This document shows, in pieces, positions 6,520-14,886 of a stretch of DNA of 64,000 nt. The position numbers were made by a program, and so were the translations under genes. The stretch lies in contig CAWAKB010000001.1 of NCBI GenBank assembly GCA_963782555.1, positions 682,001-746,000 of the forward strand, given 5' to 3'. Positions within the stretch are counted from its first letter, which is position 1; each line of letters begins with the position of its first letter. This DNA comes from Hyphomicrobium_A sp963782555. GTDB taxonomy: Bacteria; Pseudomonadota; Alphaproteobacteria; Rhizobiales; Hyphomicrobiaceae. The notes below the pieces were generated by a model. That model worked only from the letters and a program-made list of their open reading frames with translations, was not told the DNA's origin and made no database searches.

Positions 6520-6631
6520 ATGAGCGAGTGATGGCCCTAGAAGTGCTGATCGTGACTGGCACGTCGCCCTGATCACCGCAGGGTCGGCGGCGCTGGTCGC
6601 GCTGGCGAAGGCACTGTGGGGGGACCGATGA
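6520..6631 (+). pseudogene. Remnant of the 36-residue membrane peptide in unit B
   Basis: This is the counterpart of 5323-5433. The distal part (CACCGCAGGGTCGGCGGCGC onward) is conserved, but the frame now reads ATG-AGC-GAG-TGA, and indels separate the start from the helix. The bfd3 ribosome site and start are preserved. Confidence 0.5.
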
Positions 6632-6969
6632 TCGTCTGCTCTTGCGCCGTCATCTGCGATCGCGACATCGAGATGGCGCTGATCGAGATCTTAAATCCGC
6701 AGGATGCACCAATCCCCACGCCCGGTATCGTCTATCGGCACCTGCAGAAGCGCATGAACTGCTGCGGATGTGCGCCGCTGGCCGTCGAGACGATCTATAA
6801 CAAGGTCGACGAGCTCGAGCGGAAGGGGCTGATTTCTGCCAACGTTTGCGCCACCGCGCGCAGCAAGCTACTGCAGTTCTCCACTTGGCGTGCGCTGCTG
6901 CGCGGCGCCCAGTTGGAATTGCCTTCTCAAGCGAGTTTCGCCGACGAAGGCGCCCTCGAGGTCGCCTGA
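6628..6969 (+). CDS. Bfd-like (2Fe-2S) ferredoxin, copy 3
   Basis: The 113-residue product is almost identical to copy 2; the differences are at the DIEMALIEILNPQ stretch. C4, C6, C45 and C48 are present, and the start has a GGGGGGA site. It is directly upstream of bfr copy 3 in unit B, under the second sigma-54 promoter. Its function should be reductive iron release from bacterioferritin, as for the other copies. Expression probably follows the unit's RpoN-dependent control. Confidence 0.85.
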   Translation: MIVCSCAVICDRDIEMALIEILNPQDAPIPTPGIVYRHLQKRMNCCGCAPLAVETIYNKVDELERKGLISANVCATARSKLLQFSTWRALLRGAQLELPSQASFADEGALEVA

Positions 6970-7010
6970 CCGATCCCGCAACAAACGTCCACGCAAGATA
7001 AAGGGGCCTC

Positions 7011-7508
7011 ATAAAAGGCAACAAAGAGGTCATTGAGGCGCTGAACGAGGCTCTGAAGCTGGAGCTCGGTGCCGTCAATCAGTATTGGCTGCACTTTCGC
7101 CGCCTCGACGACTGGGGGTTCACCAAGCTCGCCAAGAAGGAGCGCGCCGAATCGATCGAGGAGATGCACCATGCCGACAAGCTCATTACGCGCATCCTCT
7201 TCCTCGAGGGCTTTCCCAAGATGCAGGAGATCGCGCCCCTGATGATCGGCGAGACCGTGCAAGAGGTGCTCGAATGCGACTTGAAGGGCGAGTACATCGC
7301 CCAGAAGTTCTATACCAAGTCGCGCGACTTGTGCCGCTCGCACAAGGACTACGTGTCGATGGAGCTGTTCGAGGAGCTGCTCCATGATGAGGAAGGGCAC
7401 ATCGACTTCCTGGAGACGCAGCTCGATCTCCTGAAGAGCATCGGCATCCAGAACTACGGCCAGCTGCAGGCCGACTCCGCCAACAACGTCGAAGGCAAGG
7501 CCGACTAG
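7011..7508 (+). CDS. bfr: Bacterioferritin copy 3, intact frame but apparent ATA start
   Basis: The frame aligned to copy 1 is open for 165 codons from ATA at 7011 to the TAG at 7508. An in-frame TAA at 6999-7001 rules out any upstream start, and the first in-frame ATG is Met52, which would remove the first helix and E18. AAGGGG lies just before the ATA. All ligands (E18, E51, M52, H54, E94, E127, H130) are kept. The gene therefore either starts at ATA (a listed but rare bacterial initiator), is translated from an internal start, or is silent. Intact residues point to continued or very recent function. The 3' end meets ampG convergently. Confidence 0.7.
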   Translation: MKGNKEVIEALNEALKLELGAVNQYWLHFRRLDDWGFTKLAKKERAESIEEMHHADKLITRILFLEGFPKMQEIAPLMIGETVQEVLECDLKGEYIAQKFYTKSRDLCRSHKDYVSMELFEELLHDEEGHIDFLETQLDLLKSIGIQNYGQLQADSANNVEGKAD

Positions 7509-8904
7509 CGGCGGCTGCGTCGCATGGCGGATGACGCTGGCGCTCTTTGCGCCTTACCGAGTTCCCGTTGCGGTCGGCTTCGAGCGCGCGAAAGTGCCCG
7601 CGCCGCTGCAGCCACACCATGAGCGCGAGCGCCGGCAGGGCGGTCAGCACGCACGTCACGAAGAACGCCGGCCAGCCGAGCGCCTCGGCGGCGTAGCCCG
7701 TGCCCGAGGCAAAGAACGTGCGCCCCGTCGAGGCCAGCGCCGTCAGCAGGGCGTATTGCGTCGCCGTGTGCAGCGGGTTGCGGCACAGCGCGGAGAGATA
7801 GGCGACGAAGATCACGGTGCCGATGGCGCCGGCGAAGTTCTCGATCACGATCGCAACCGTGAGCGCGGGCATGCTCAGCTCCTGCCAGCCGAGCCAGACG
7901 AAGGCGAGGATGGATACGGACTGCAGGATCGCGCCGATCCACAGGGCGCCCGCCAGCGATTGCGTGCGCGCGATGGTTCCTCCGGCAAATCCGCCGACCA
8001 GCAACGCCGTGAGGCCCACGCCCTTCACGATGGTCGCGTACTGCAATTTGCTGTAGCCGAGCGACAGCACGAAGGGCGCCGTCATGGCGCCGGCGAGCGC
8101 ATCGCACAGCTTGAACAGCACCACGAAGGCGAGGACGGCGACGGCGGCATCGCGCGTCAGGAACTCGGCGAAGGCACCCCTTGCCGTCTCGTAGAGGCGC
8201 AGCAGGGCGCCATGACCTTCGGTCGGATCGGGCACGCTTTTGGGCTCGCGCGCGAGCAGGGTGGCGGCAAGCCCGACCAGCACCAGCGCCGCTGCGGCGG
8301 CATAGGCGAGCGGCCACACGGCCGCCTTGCTCAGTCCCTGCAGCTCCAGCCATCCCGACAAGCCGATCACGCCGGCACCGGACGCCAGCATGCCGACGCG
8401 GTAGGCGGCGACGTAGCTTGCCATGCCGGCCGCCTGCTCGTCGGTGGGCAGGCTCTGCACGCGATACGCGTCGACGATGATGTCCTGGGTCGCCGAGGCG
8501 CAAGCGACGAGGAGCGCTGCCACGCCCACCATGAGCGGCGATGCGAGTGGGTCGCGCGTGCCGAGGAACACGATCGTCACCATCAAGAGCAGTTGCGAGG
8601 CGACGAGCCAGCTGCGGCGGCGGCCGAGGCGCGCCAGGACCGGCACGTGCCAGGCATCGACGACGGGCGCCCACAAGAACTTGAGCGTGTAGGGCAGGCC
8701 GGCAAGCGACAACAGGCCGATGGTGCCGAGGTCGACACCGCGGTCGACCATCCATACGCGCAAGGTCTCGCCCGACAGCGCCAGCGGCAGGCCGGAGGAA
8801 AAGCCCAGGAACATGATGATGAGCACGCGCGGGCGCAGGTAGACGGCGAGCGCGGCGAGGAACGGGATCTGTCGGGGCTGCTCGCTTTCGGACGGCGCGC
8901 TCAT
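7186..8904 (-). CDS. ampG: AmpG-family muropeptide permease (MFS), with antisense run-on C-terminus
   Basis: The first ~445 residues form a 12-helix MFS transporter of the AmpG/acetyl-CoA transporter-like group: LIIMFLGFSSGLPLAL near the start, WVPVVD-like LWAPVVDAWHVP, GRRRSWLVASQ loop, and ATQDIIVDAYRV in helix 4-5. AmpG imports anhydromuropeptides for wall recycling. The frame then continues about 107 codons past 7508 into the antisense strand of bfr copy 3, giving an Arg/Cys-rich tail unlike any permease. The natural end was probably near 7505-7560: a one-base shift would reach a TAG at 7505-7507 inside the CTAG shared with the bfr stop. I trust the function and doubt the tail. Confidence 0.8.
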   Translation of the reverse strand: MSAPSESEQPRQIPFLAALAVYLRPRVLIIMFLGFSSGLPLALSGETLRVWMVDRGVDLGTIGLLSLAGLPYTLKFLWAPVVDAWHVPVLARLGRRRSWLVASQLLLMVTIVFLGTRDPLASPLMVGVAALLVACASATQDIIVDAYRVQSLPTDEQAAGMASYVAAYRVGMLASGAGVIGLSGWLELQGLSKAAVWPLAYAAAAALVLVGLAATLLAREPKSVPDPTEGHGALLRLYETARGAFAEFLTRDAAVAVLAFVVLFKLCDALAGAMTAPFVLSLGYSKLQYATIVKGVGLTALLVGGFAGGTIARTQSLAGALWIGAILQSVSILAFVWLGWQELSMPALTVAIVIENFAGAIGTVIFVAYLSALCRNPLHTATQYALLTALASTGRTFFASGTGYAAEALGWPAFFVTCVLTALPALALMVWLQRRGHFRALEADRNGNSVRRKERQRHPPCDAAAASRPCLRRCWRSRPAAGRSSGCRCSSGDRAASPGSRCALPHHGAAPRTAPSTRSPCASGTSRATWYRTSGRCTRPSSRIRAPLARSRRSSGARSPASWESPRGRGCA

Positions 8905-8952
8905 GCGTACTTTCTCATCCGCCGTGGACGGGGGCTGACTGCGGGCTTGCTA

Positions 8953-9028
8953 CTAGTGTGATGATCGAGAAATTCGCCGGTGGGTGCGGCGGGGATCGGA
9001 GCGAATTTCTCGATCTGAATCACACTAG
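8953..9028. repeat. Palindromic intergenic repeat 1 (CTAGTGTG...CACACTAG)
   Basis: Arms of about 25 bases at 8953-8977 and 9001-9028 (GATCGAGAAATTCGC / GCGAATTTCTCGATC core) enclose a G-rich loop. The outer ends CTAGTGTG/CACACTAG resemble those of the second element at 9042. It is probably a dispersed REP/MITE-like unit. Confidence 0.7.
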
Positions 9029-9041
9029 CAACTCCATAAGT

Positions 9042-9119
9042 CTAGTGTCCCTTTAATTCCGAAGTTCGCTTAAGAGCCTGGCATCGAGCATGGGCGAACT
9101 TCGGAAATCGGGACACTAG
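9042..9119. repeat. Palindromic intergenic repeat 2 (CTAGTGTCCC...GGGACACTAG)
   Basis: The arms CTAGTGTCCC...TCCGAAGTTCGC and GCGAACTTCGGA...GGGACACTAG flank a ~24-base loop. It starts 13 bases after repeat 1 and shares the CTAGTGT tip but has a different stem, which suggests two related families inserted side by side. Confidence 0.7.
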
Positions 9120-9180
9120 GCCGAGGGCCATCTGTCGATGCTAGAGTGGCCGCAGTGCGGCAGAAGAAAAGGGGGAGGAG

Positions 9181-10687
9181 ATGGCGCGCTATATTTTGGC
9201 GATCGATCAGGGCACGACATCGTCCCGCGCCATGCTTTTCGATGAGAACGTCGGCGTCGCGGCCATCGCGCAGGAAGAGTTCACCCAGTATTTTCCCGAT
9301 TCCGGCTGGGTCGAGCACGACCCGGAGGACATCTGGCACAGCGTCGTGGCGACGGCGCGAGCCGCGCTCGCCCAGGCCGGCGCCGGCGCCTCTGACGTTG
9401 TCGCCATCGGTATCACCAACCAACGCGAGACGACTGTGGTGTGGGAGCGCGCCACCGGCAAGGCGATCCACAATGCTATCGTGTGGCAGGACCGGCGCAC
9501 GGCAAAGATCTGCGAAGACTTGCGCGCGCGCGGCCTGGAGGCGGCTGTCACGGCGAAGTCGGGACTGCGCATCGATCCTTATTTTTCCGCAACCAAGATC
9601 GCGTGGCTGCTCGATACGGTTCCTGGCGCGCGCGCCAGGGCCGAGAAGGGCGAGCTCGCGTTCGGCACGGTCGATTCGTTTCCTCCTGTGGCGTCTGACC
9701 GGCGGGCGCGTGCATGCAACGGATGCATCGAACGCCAGCCGCACGTGTCTGTTCGACATTCACACCGGTTGCTGGGACGAGGAGCTGCTCGAGATCTTTC
9801 GCGTGCCGCGGGAGCTGCTGCCGGACGTGCACGACAACGCCGCCGAGTTCGGCGTCACCGAAGACGATCTCTTCGGCGCTGCCATTCCTATTCGCGGCAT
9901 GGCCGGCGACCAGCAGGCGGCCACCATCGGTCAGGCCTGCTTTGCCCCCGGCATGATCAAGTCCACCTATGGCACGGGCTGCTTTGCGGTGTTGAACACC
10001 GGAGAGGACGCGGTCGCCTCGCGGCACGGTCTGCTCACCACCATTGCCTATCAGCTTGCGGGCAAGCGCACCTACGCGCTCGAGGGCTCGATCTTCATCG
10101 CCGGCGCGGCGGTGCAGTGGCTGCGCGACGGTCTCAAGATGATCGAGAGCGCGGACGCGTCCGGCGCCATGGCGCAAGAGGCCGATCCGGCTCAGCACGT
10201 GGTGCTGGTGCCGGCCTTCGTGGGGCTGGGCGCGCCCTATTGGGACCCCGACTGCCGCGGCGCGCTGTTCGGGCTCACGCGCAACACCGGCCCCAACGAG
10301 CTTGCCAAGGCCGCGCTCGAGTCCGTCTGCTTCCAGACCTGGGACCTGCTCGATGCCATGCGCAACGACTGGCCGGCTGCAGCCAAGACGCTGTTGCGCG
10401 TCGATGGCGGCATGGCGGCGTCCGACTGGACGATGCAGCGCCTCGCCGACATTCTCGACGCGCCCGTCGACCGGCCGACCGTGCTCGAGACGACAGCGCT
10501 AGGCGCAGCCTACCTCGCAGGGCTGCAATCGGGCTTCTATCCCGAGCCCGCGAAGTTCGCGCAAGCCTGGGCGCTCGACCGCCGCTTTACGCCTGCGCTT
10601 GATGCCGGTGCGCGCGAGGCCAAGATTGCCGCCTGGCACGATGCCGTGCGGCGTACCTTGTCAGAGGGCGTGACCGGCCCAATCTGA
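9181..10687 (+). pseudogene. glpK: Glycerol kinase, single-base frameshift
   Basis: Residues 1-165 (MARYILAIDQGTTSSRAMLF, GITNQRETTVVWE, AIVWQDRRT) are the FGGY kinase N-terminal domain of glycerol kinase. The rest (STYGTGCFAVLNTG, APYWDPDCRGALFGLTR, LLRVDGGMAASDW) continues in the next frame. The switch is at 9682-9685, where TTTCTCCTG would be expected but TTTCCTCCTG is present, an extra C. Repaired, the protein is about 501 residues, normal for GlpK, which phosphorylates glycerol with ATP. A GGGGGAGG ribosome site precedes the ATG. The gene may be functional if the extra base is an error. Confidence 0.85.
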
Positions 10688-10692
10688 GGCTC

Positions 10693-10892
10693 ATGCCCAA
10701 GTTTCTCATTATTGCCGGGATCGTGCTCATCGCCGCGGGGCTCGCCTGGCTTGTCGGCGAGCGCTTCGGCCTCGAGCGGCTGCCGGGCGACATCGTCATT
10801 GAGCGCGGCAACGTGCGCATCTATTTCCCGCTGATGACCTCGCTGATCATCAGCGTCGCGCTTTCGTGCTTTTCTGGCTGTTCAGCCGTTAG
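10693..10892 (+). pseudogene. DUF2905 small membrane protein, frameshift near the 3' end
   Basis: MPKFLIIAGIVLIAAGLAWL followed by RLPGDIVIERGNVRIYFPL and a second helix is the DUF2905 pattern (about 65 residues, two membrane helices, unknown function). The final helix should read L-S-V-L-F-W-L-F-S-R-stop, but a missing G at 10866 (TCGTGC for TCGGTGC) shifts the frame and lets it run to 11178. The TAG at 10890-10892 is the expected end. It starts 5 bases after glpK, so the two are probably cotranscribed. Confidence 0.75.
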
Positions 10893-11115
10893 GCCGTGTA
10901 CCCATAAGCCTTCTGGTAGTGACAAGCGATTTCCGCTCCAAGCGCAAAAGTGGTCTTTCGACAGCCGTCGAACATGGTCCGCTGTGGGTCAAGGAGCCGC
11001 CACGCTGAGCGACGAGATACATGACTGCGCCTTGCCCAAGAGCACACCCAATTTAGATCCCCGATGGTTGTCGCGGCCTGGATTTGGAGGATGTCCGGTT
11101 CTGCCGTCGTGCGGC

Positions 11116-11907
11116 TCAATACCGGTAGTTCACGCCGAGGCGGAGATTGTGCGCGGTGAGATCAGACGATGTAACTAACGTGCTGTTCGCGCCGGGAGCA
11201 GCAGGGGCATTGACAACTGCCGACGTCGCCACGCTGCCGAAGTCGAGGAACAGGTACTCCACATCGACTGTCCAGTTGCGGGCGAGCATCCACTCCGCGC
11301 CGCCGCCGATTGTCCAGCCTGCTATGGTCTTCGAGTGGCTCGAGGCACCGTGGGTGGCTGATCCCGCCACGGTGAAGACTGCATCCGTGAAGGCGTTGCT
11401 TACCTCCAGATTGGTCAGCGCGAGGCCGCCTGTCGCATAGAGCAGCAGCTGGGGCATCGCCGTCCATCCGATCCGCCCTCGTGCCGTGAACAACCAGTCG
11501 CTGTCGACGGAGGAGCTCGTCGCGTAGGCCACGCCGGGTCTTACAACCGCATACGCCGATGCCCCCGTTCGCGACTTGCTCAGATTGAAGGCTCCGAAAT
11601 CGACCGCGCCGCCATAGACTATGGCTTGCTGCTGCCAGTCGTAGCCCGCCTGCACGCCCCCGGTGACACCGTGCGGCGACAGCGAACCCGTACCGCTCGC
11701 CTGCACGCCAGGTTGGTTTCCGCAGGCGAAGTAGAAGGGGACAAAGGTTCCGCAGTCGGTGGTGGTGACCGCGTCGGAGCTGCCCCACGCATAGCCGATG
11801 TTGGCGCCGGCATAGAAGCCTTCCCAGCTATCAGTTTCACCCGCAGACGCCACACCTGAGAACGCAATGGATAAGGCGCCGATTAGGGCGGCTGGTGCGG
11901 TGCGCAT
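11116..11907 (-). CDS. Outer-membrane beta-barrel protein, Omp25/31-like porin family
   Basis: The 263-residue protein has a signal peptide (cut after GVASA), then DSWEGFYAGANIGYAWG, the first strand pattern of Omp25/Omp31/RopB-like barrels. Repeated alternating hydrophobic strands (GGVQAGYDWQ, ARGRIGWTAMPQLLLYATGG, GWTIGGGAEWMLARNWTVD, VEYLFLDFG) lead to a C-terminal NYRY aromatic end, the usual BAM signal. It would sit in the outer membrane as an 8-strand barrel. Two cysteines in the first loop (DCGTFVPFYFAC) may be disulfide-bonded. It is monocistronic as far as the sequence shows. Confidence 0.85.
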   Translation of the reverse strand: MRTAPAALIGALSIAFSGVASAGETDSWEGFYAGANIGYAWGSSDAVTTTDCGTFVPFYFACGNQPGVQASGTGSLSPHGVTGGVQAGYDWQQQAIVYGGAVDFGAFNLSKSRTGASAYAVVRPGVAYATSSSVDSDWLFTARGRIGWTAMPQLLLYATGGLALTNLEVSNAFTDAVFTVAGSATHGASSHSKTIAGWTIGGGAEWMLARNWTVDVEYLFLDFGSVATSAVVNAPAAPGANSTLVTSSDLTAHNLRLGVNYRY

Positions 11908-12183
11908 GCAGGAGACCCCCTGAAATTAATCAGCACGCACTGTATTGAGATTCGCGGCGCAGCAGGGTCCTTCGCACTTCGATGCCAGCCGCAAGTCGGC
12001 GGTTCCCTTGTTGTTGTGGCCGCGGCGTGACGGTTGCAGGCACAGTTCTAAGTGCCCCAACTTAGGGAACGCGGGTGATGATCGCATTGGGTCAAATTGA
12101 GAAGTTACATACCGGCGTAGCGATGTTCGGTTTGGCTCGATAACCGGACGCCACTCATCCCTCACACCACATGAGCACCCGAC

Positions 12184-12960
12184 CTAGTCGCGGATCACGG
12201 CGACGACGCGCGCGGGCGCCGCCGAGGCCCCGACGATCTTCAAGGGCAACACCATCACCTCGAAGCCCTTAGGCGGTAGCGCGCCCAAATTCGTGAGCTG
12301 CTCCATGTGCCAGTGGGGCTTCTTCTGGCCGACGCGGTGCGCCTCCCAGAACAGCGTGTCGTCGTTCGTGGCTTTCGCCTTGGCGATTTGGGCGCGAAAC
12401 GGCAGGTCCCAGCCCCATTGGTCGATGCCGAACACGGTGGGGCCCTGCTCGATGAGCCACTCGGTTGCTTCCTTGCTCATGCCGGTGCCGCGCTTCCAGA
12501 ATTCCTTCGTGCCCATCAGCTTGTCACGGCCCGTGCGGATTAAAACAATCGTCTTGTCGTCGAGCTTGGCGCCCGTCTTGGCGAGGGCCGCCTGCATGTC
12601 GGTGACCGTGATCGGATCGTCGTCGGCCTTGTGCGTGAGGTCGAGCACGACGCCCGGACCGATGCATTTGTCGAGTGGGATCTCCTCGATGGTGGGCGCG
12701 CGCTTGCCGCCGGATTCCGGACCGTAGTGCCAAGGCGCATCGATGTGCGTCGTGGAATGCACGCCCATCTTGGTGATGGTGTCGTCGGCCCAGCCGACGA
12801 AGTCCTTGGGGAACAGGCGGCGCGGCAGGCCTAAGATCCACACGAGGATCTTCGCGGCCTTATGCGGCTTGTGCTTGATGCGCACCTGCATGAAGCGCGG
12901 GTCGCCAGCGTTGAATTGGATAGGTTTGGAAAGATCGATGATCTGCAATGCCCTCTCCAC
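12184..12960 (-). CDS. Cyclase family protein (kynurenine formamidase-like metal hydrolase)
   Basis: I start it at the GTG at 12960 (then ERALQIIDLSKPI), which overlaps the TAG stop of the upstream hydrolase by one base (TAGTG), a sign of coupled translation. The 258-residue protein has the cyclase/KynB signature HSTTHIDAPWHYG, where the His and Asp residues bind metal, and later FGIDQWGWD and a C-terminal PLKIVGASAAPARVVA typical of the family. Such enzymes hydrolyse amides or lactones, including N-formylkynurenine. The pairing with a fumarylacetoacetate-type hydrolase suggests an aromatic or cyclic-acid catabolic step. The substrate cannot be set from sequence. Confidence 0.85.
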   Translation of the reverse strand: MERALQIIDLSKPIQFNAGDPRFMQVRIKHKPHKAAKILVWILGLPRRLFPKDFVGWADDTITKMGVHSTTHIDAPWHYGPESGGKRAPTIEEIPLDKCIGPGVVLDLTHKADDDPITVTDMQAALAKTGAKLDDKTIVLIRTGRDKLMGTKEFWKRGTGMSKEATEWLIEQGPTVFGIDQWGWDLPFRAQIAKAKATNDDTLFWEAHRVGQKKPHWHMEQLTNLGALPPKGFEVMVLPLKIVGASAAPARVVAVIRD

Positions 12961-13934
12961 TATACGATGCGGTTTGAAAGCTTTCCGATCCCCTCTATCC
13001 CGATCTCGATCGTGTCGCCACTCTGCAAGAGGCGTCCGGTCTCGATGCCGCTGCCGCCGGGCAGGGTGCCGGTGCCGAAGAGCTCGCCGGCTTGCAGGCT
13101 CTCCCCGCGCGAAGCATGCGCCACGATCTCGCCGAGTGACCATTTGGCGCCCGCTGTCGTCGGCTCCGCTATGAGCGCTGCGTTGAGACGCACGCTGCCT
13201 TTGAGATCGCGCCAGCACGGCAGGATCGCGTCGGCCGTGACGACGACCTTGGAGATGGCGCTTGCGAAGTGCTTGGCCTTCTGCGGACCGAAGCCCGACG
13301 CCATCTCGTCGGCTTGCACGTCGCGCGCGGAGAAGTCGTTCAGCACGACGAAGCCGCCGATCGCCGCCTCGGCGGCCTCCGGTGTCGCATCGCGCAACGG
13401 ACGTGCCAGCACGAAGCCCAGCTCCAGCTCATAGTCGAGCGCGCGCGTGTAGGAGGGGATCGCGATCTCGTCGCCGTCGGTCGCGACCGTCAGGTGGTTG
13501 CCCATGTAGTAGATCGGCTGGCGGTACCACAACGCGTGCGGCTTCAGCCTGGGAAAGGTGCGCCCTGTCAGCGCCTCGTAGGCGCCGACCACGCGCGCAG
13601 CGCCCGGCATGAACCGGCTCACGAAACCACGCGCCGCCGCGATGGCATGCGCCTCATACAGCATGAAATCGCGGAACGAGCGCGGCTCGAATGGGATCAC
13701 AATATCGCTATCGCGGGTCGGCTCGGGGTCCAGGTCGTCCGCGGCTGCAGCGATGAGCGCGCGCACCTCGGCCGGGGCGCCAAGCAGTGCAATCAAGTCG
13801 CCGGACCAGCCGCGTGCATCCGCTGTCTCAGAAATGCCTTGCCGAGCCAAGGCCTTGCCGACCGCCACCCAACCCTGTGGCGCGCGCAGTTCTACATGCA
13901 AGCCGGCATTCGTCCTGACGCGGCGCAGCTCCAT
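12960..13934 (-). CDS. Fumarylacetoacetate hydrolase family protein
   Basis: The 324-residue protein has the FAH C-terminal domain: DYELELGFVLARP with the metal-binding E-x-E, GFVVLNDFSARDVQ, GFGPQKAK, then SLGEIVAHASRGESLQAGELFGTG and a closing GDTIEIGIEGIG. FAH-family enzymes use a divalent metal to cleave C-C bonds of beta-diketo acids or to hydrate or decarboxylate related acids. The N-terminal ~100 residues are the family's small domain. It is the first gene of a two-gene unit with the cyclase protein. Confidence 0.9.
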   Translation of the reverse strand: MELRRVRTNAGLHVELRAPQGWVAVGKALARQGISETADARGWSGDLIALLGAPAEVRALIAAAADDLDPEPTRDSDIVIPFEPRSFRDFMLYEAHAIAAARGFVSRFMPGAARVVGAYEALTGRTFPRLKPHALWYRQPIYYMGNHLTVATDGDEIAIPSYTRALDYELELGFVLARPLRDATPEAAEAAIGGFVVLNDFSARDVQADEMASGFGPQKAKHFASAISKVVVTADAILPCWRDLKGSVRLNAALIAEPTTAGAKWSLGEIVAHASRGESLQAGELFGTGTLPGGSGIETGRLLQSGDTIEIGIEGIGKLSNRIV

Positions 13935-14056
13935 CTCCCGGCCTCTGTCTCACGTTGCTCGGATTGTTCGCGATCACTTTAGATCTTGGGAACTTGCGCC
14001 AGTGTAATAGATACGAAACCATTGCTACTCGGTGCTCGTAAACGAGAGGAATTCCC

Positions 14057-14419
14057 ATGCATAAGATCGCGAAAGCGACAACCATGATTCTTGCGGCGGC
14101 CTTCGTTTTGATGGTCGCTGCCTGCTCGCCGCCCGGGGCCAAGAGCGGCTACGCCGGCACCTGGAAGGTGACCGATACGTCCGGCGCCCCCTTCGAGATC
14201 GTATTGACGGACGACGGGAAAGCGACGGCCGATCGCAGCGGAGAGGCCTTGTCAGGGACCTGGAAAGAAGACGGCGGCGCTGCGGTCATCACCTGGAGCC
14301 AAGGCTGGACCACCAAGATCGCCAAGGAAGGCGACGCCTACAAGAAGATGGCTTGGGATAAGGGTGTGTCGATGGACAGCCCGCCCACCAATACGTCCGG
14401 CGCTGAAAAGGTGAAGTAG
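14057..14419 (+). CDS. Small lipoprotein, unknown function
   Basis: The 120-residue protein begins with a signal peptide and an LMVAAC lipobox followed by SPP, so it should be lipidated on Cys23. The mature part, GTWKVTDTSGAPFEIVLTDD then GEALSGTWKEDGGAAVITW, resembles small beta-rich 'WxVxxxxGxxFxixL' domains found in many alphaproteobacterial lipoproteins. AGAGGA precedes the ATG. It is alone between convergent and codirectional neighbours, and no specific role can be assigned. Confidence 0.75.
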   Translation: MHKIAKATTMILAAAFVLMVAACSPPGAKSGYAGTWKVTDTSGAPFEIVLTDDGKATADRSGEALSGTWKEDGGAAVITWSQGWTTKIAKEGDAYKKMAWDKGVSMDSPPTNTSGAEKVK

Positions 14420-14507
14420 GCCGCGGCCAGCGCCTGCTGCACCTTGGGGGGCGCCGTGACGAGCGGCGCCCTTGTCTTTCTTAAACATCCTTCCGGCGGG
14501 AGCGCAC

Positions 14508-14789
14508 ATGTCGATCACGCTGTCACAAATCATCGTTTGGCTTATCATCGGTGCCGCGGGCGGGACGCTCGCGGGCGCGCTCGTGCGCTGGCAGCGCCAA
14601 GGCTTCGGCTGGTGGTCCAACCTCGGCATCGGTCTCGTCGGCGCGCTCGTCGGCGGCTTGCTATTCCAGCTTTTCGGCATCCTACCGGGCTTGGAGAATA
14701 TCGCCATTTCGCTGCGCGACATCGTGTCGGCGTTCGTCGGGTCGATTCTCTTTCTCTCCGGAGTGTGGCTGTGGCAGCGTTGGCAGTGA
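14508..14789 (+). CDS. GlsB/YeaQ/YmgE family membrane protein
   Basis: I chose the ATG at 14508 (GGGAG upstream) over an upstream in-frame ATG. The 93-residue product has three hydrophobic helices with glycine-rich packing motifs (IIVWLIIGAAGGTLAGALV, GIGLVGALVGGLLFQLFG, IVSAFVGSILFLSG), which is the transglycosylase-associated/GlsB pattern. Members are small inner-membrane proteins linked to envelope and general stress. The molecular function is unknown. Confidence 0.8.
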   Translation: MSITLSQIIVWLIIGAAGGTLAGALVRWQRQGFGWWSNLGIGLVGALVGGLLFQLFGILPGLENIAISLRDIVSAFVGSILFLSGVWLWQRWQ

Positions 14790-14886
14790 GGCGCGGAAGC
14801 TAGCGCCTTGATTGCAATCAATGCCAGGCGGACCCCGCCTGCTAGGAAGCGGGCCTGGACCGAGCCAAGACCTGGAGCCGCCGATC

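Larger units (their letters stand above)
6310..7508 (+). repeat. Tandem duplication unit B (UAS, sigma-54 promoter, bfd3, bfr3)
   Basis: The second copy of the 1.2 kb block at 5116-6309. Homology stops abruptly at the bfr stop codon (7508), where the convergent ampG gene begins, so the right junction of the duplication sits at the ampG 3' end. Confidence 0.8.

Noticed and set aside
7531..8961. 476-codon plus-strand frame across ampG
   Set aside because: Low-complexity, Gln/His/Arg-rich shadow of the MFS gene on the minus strand.
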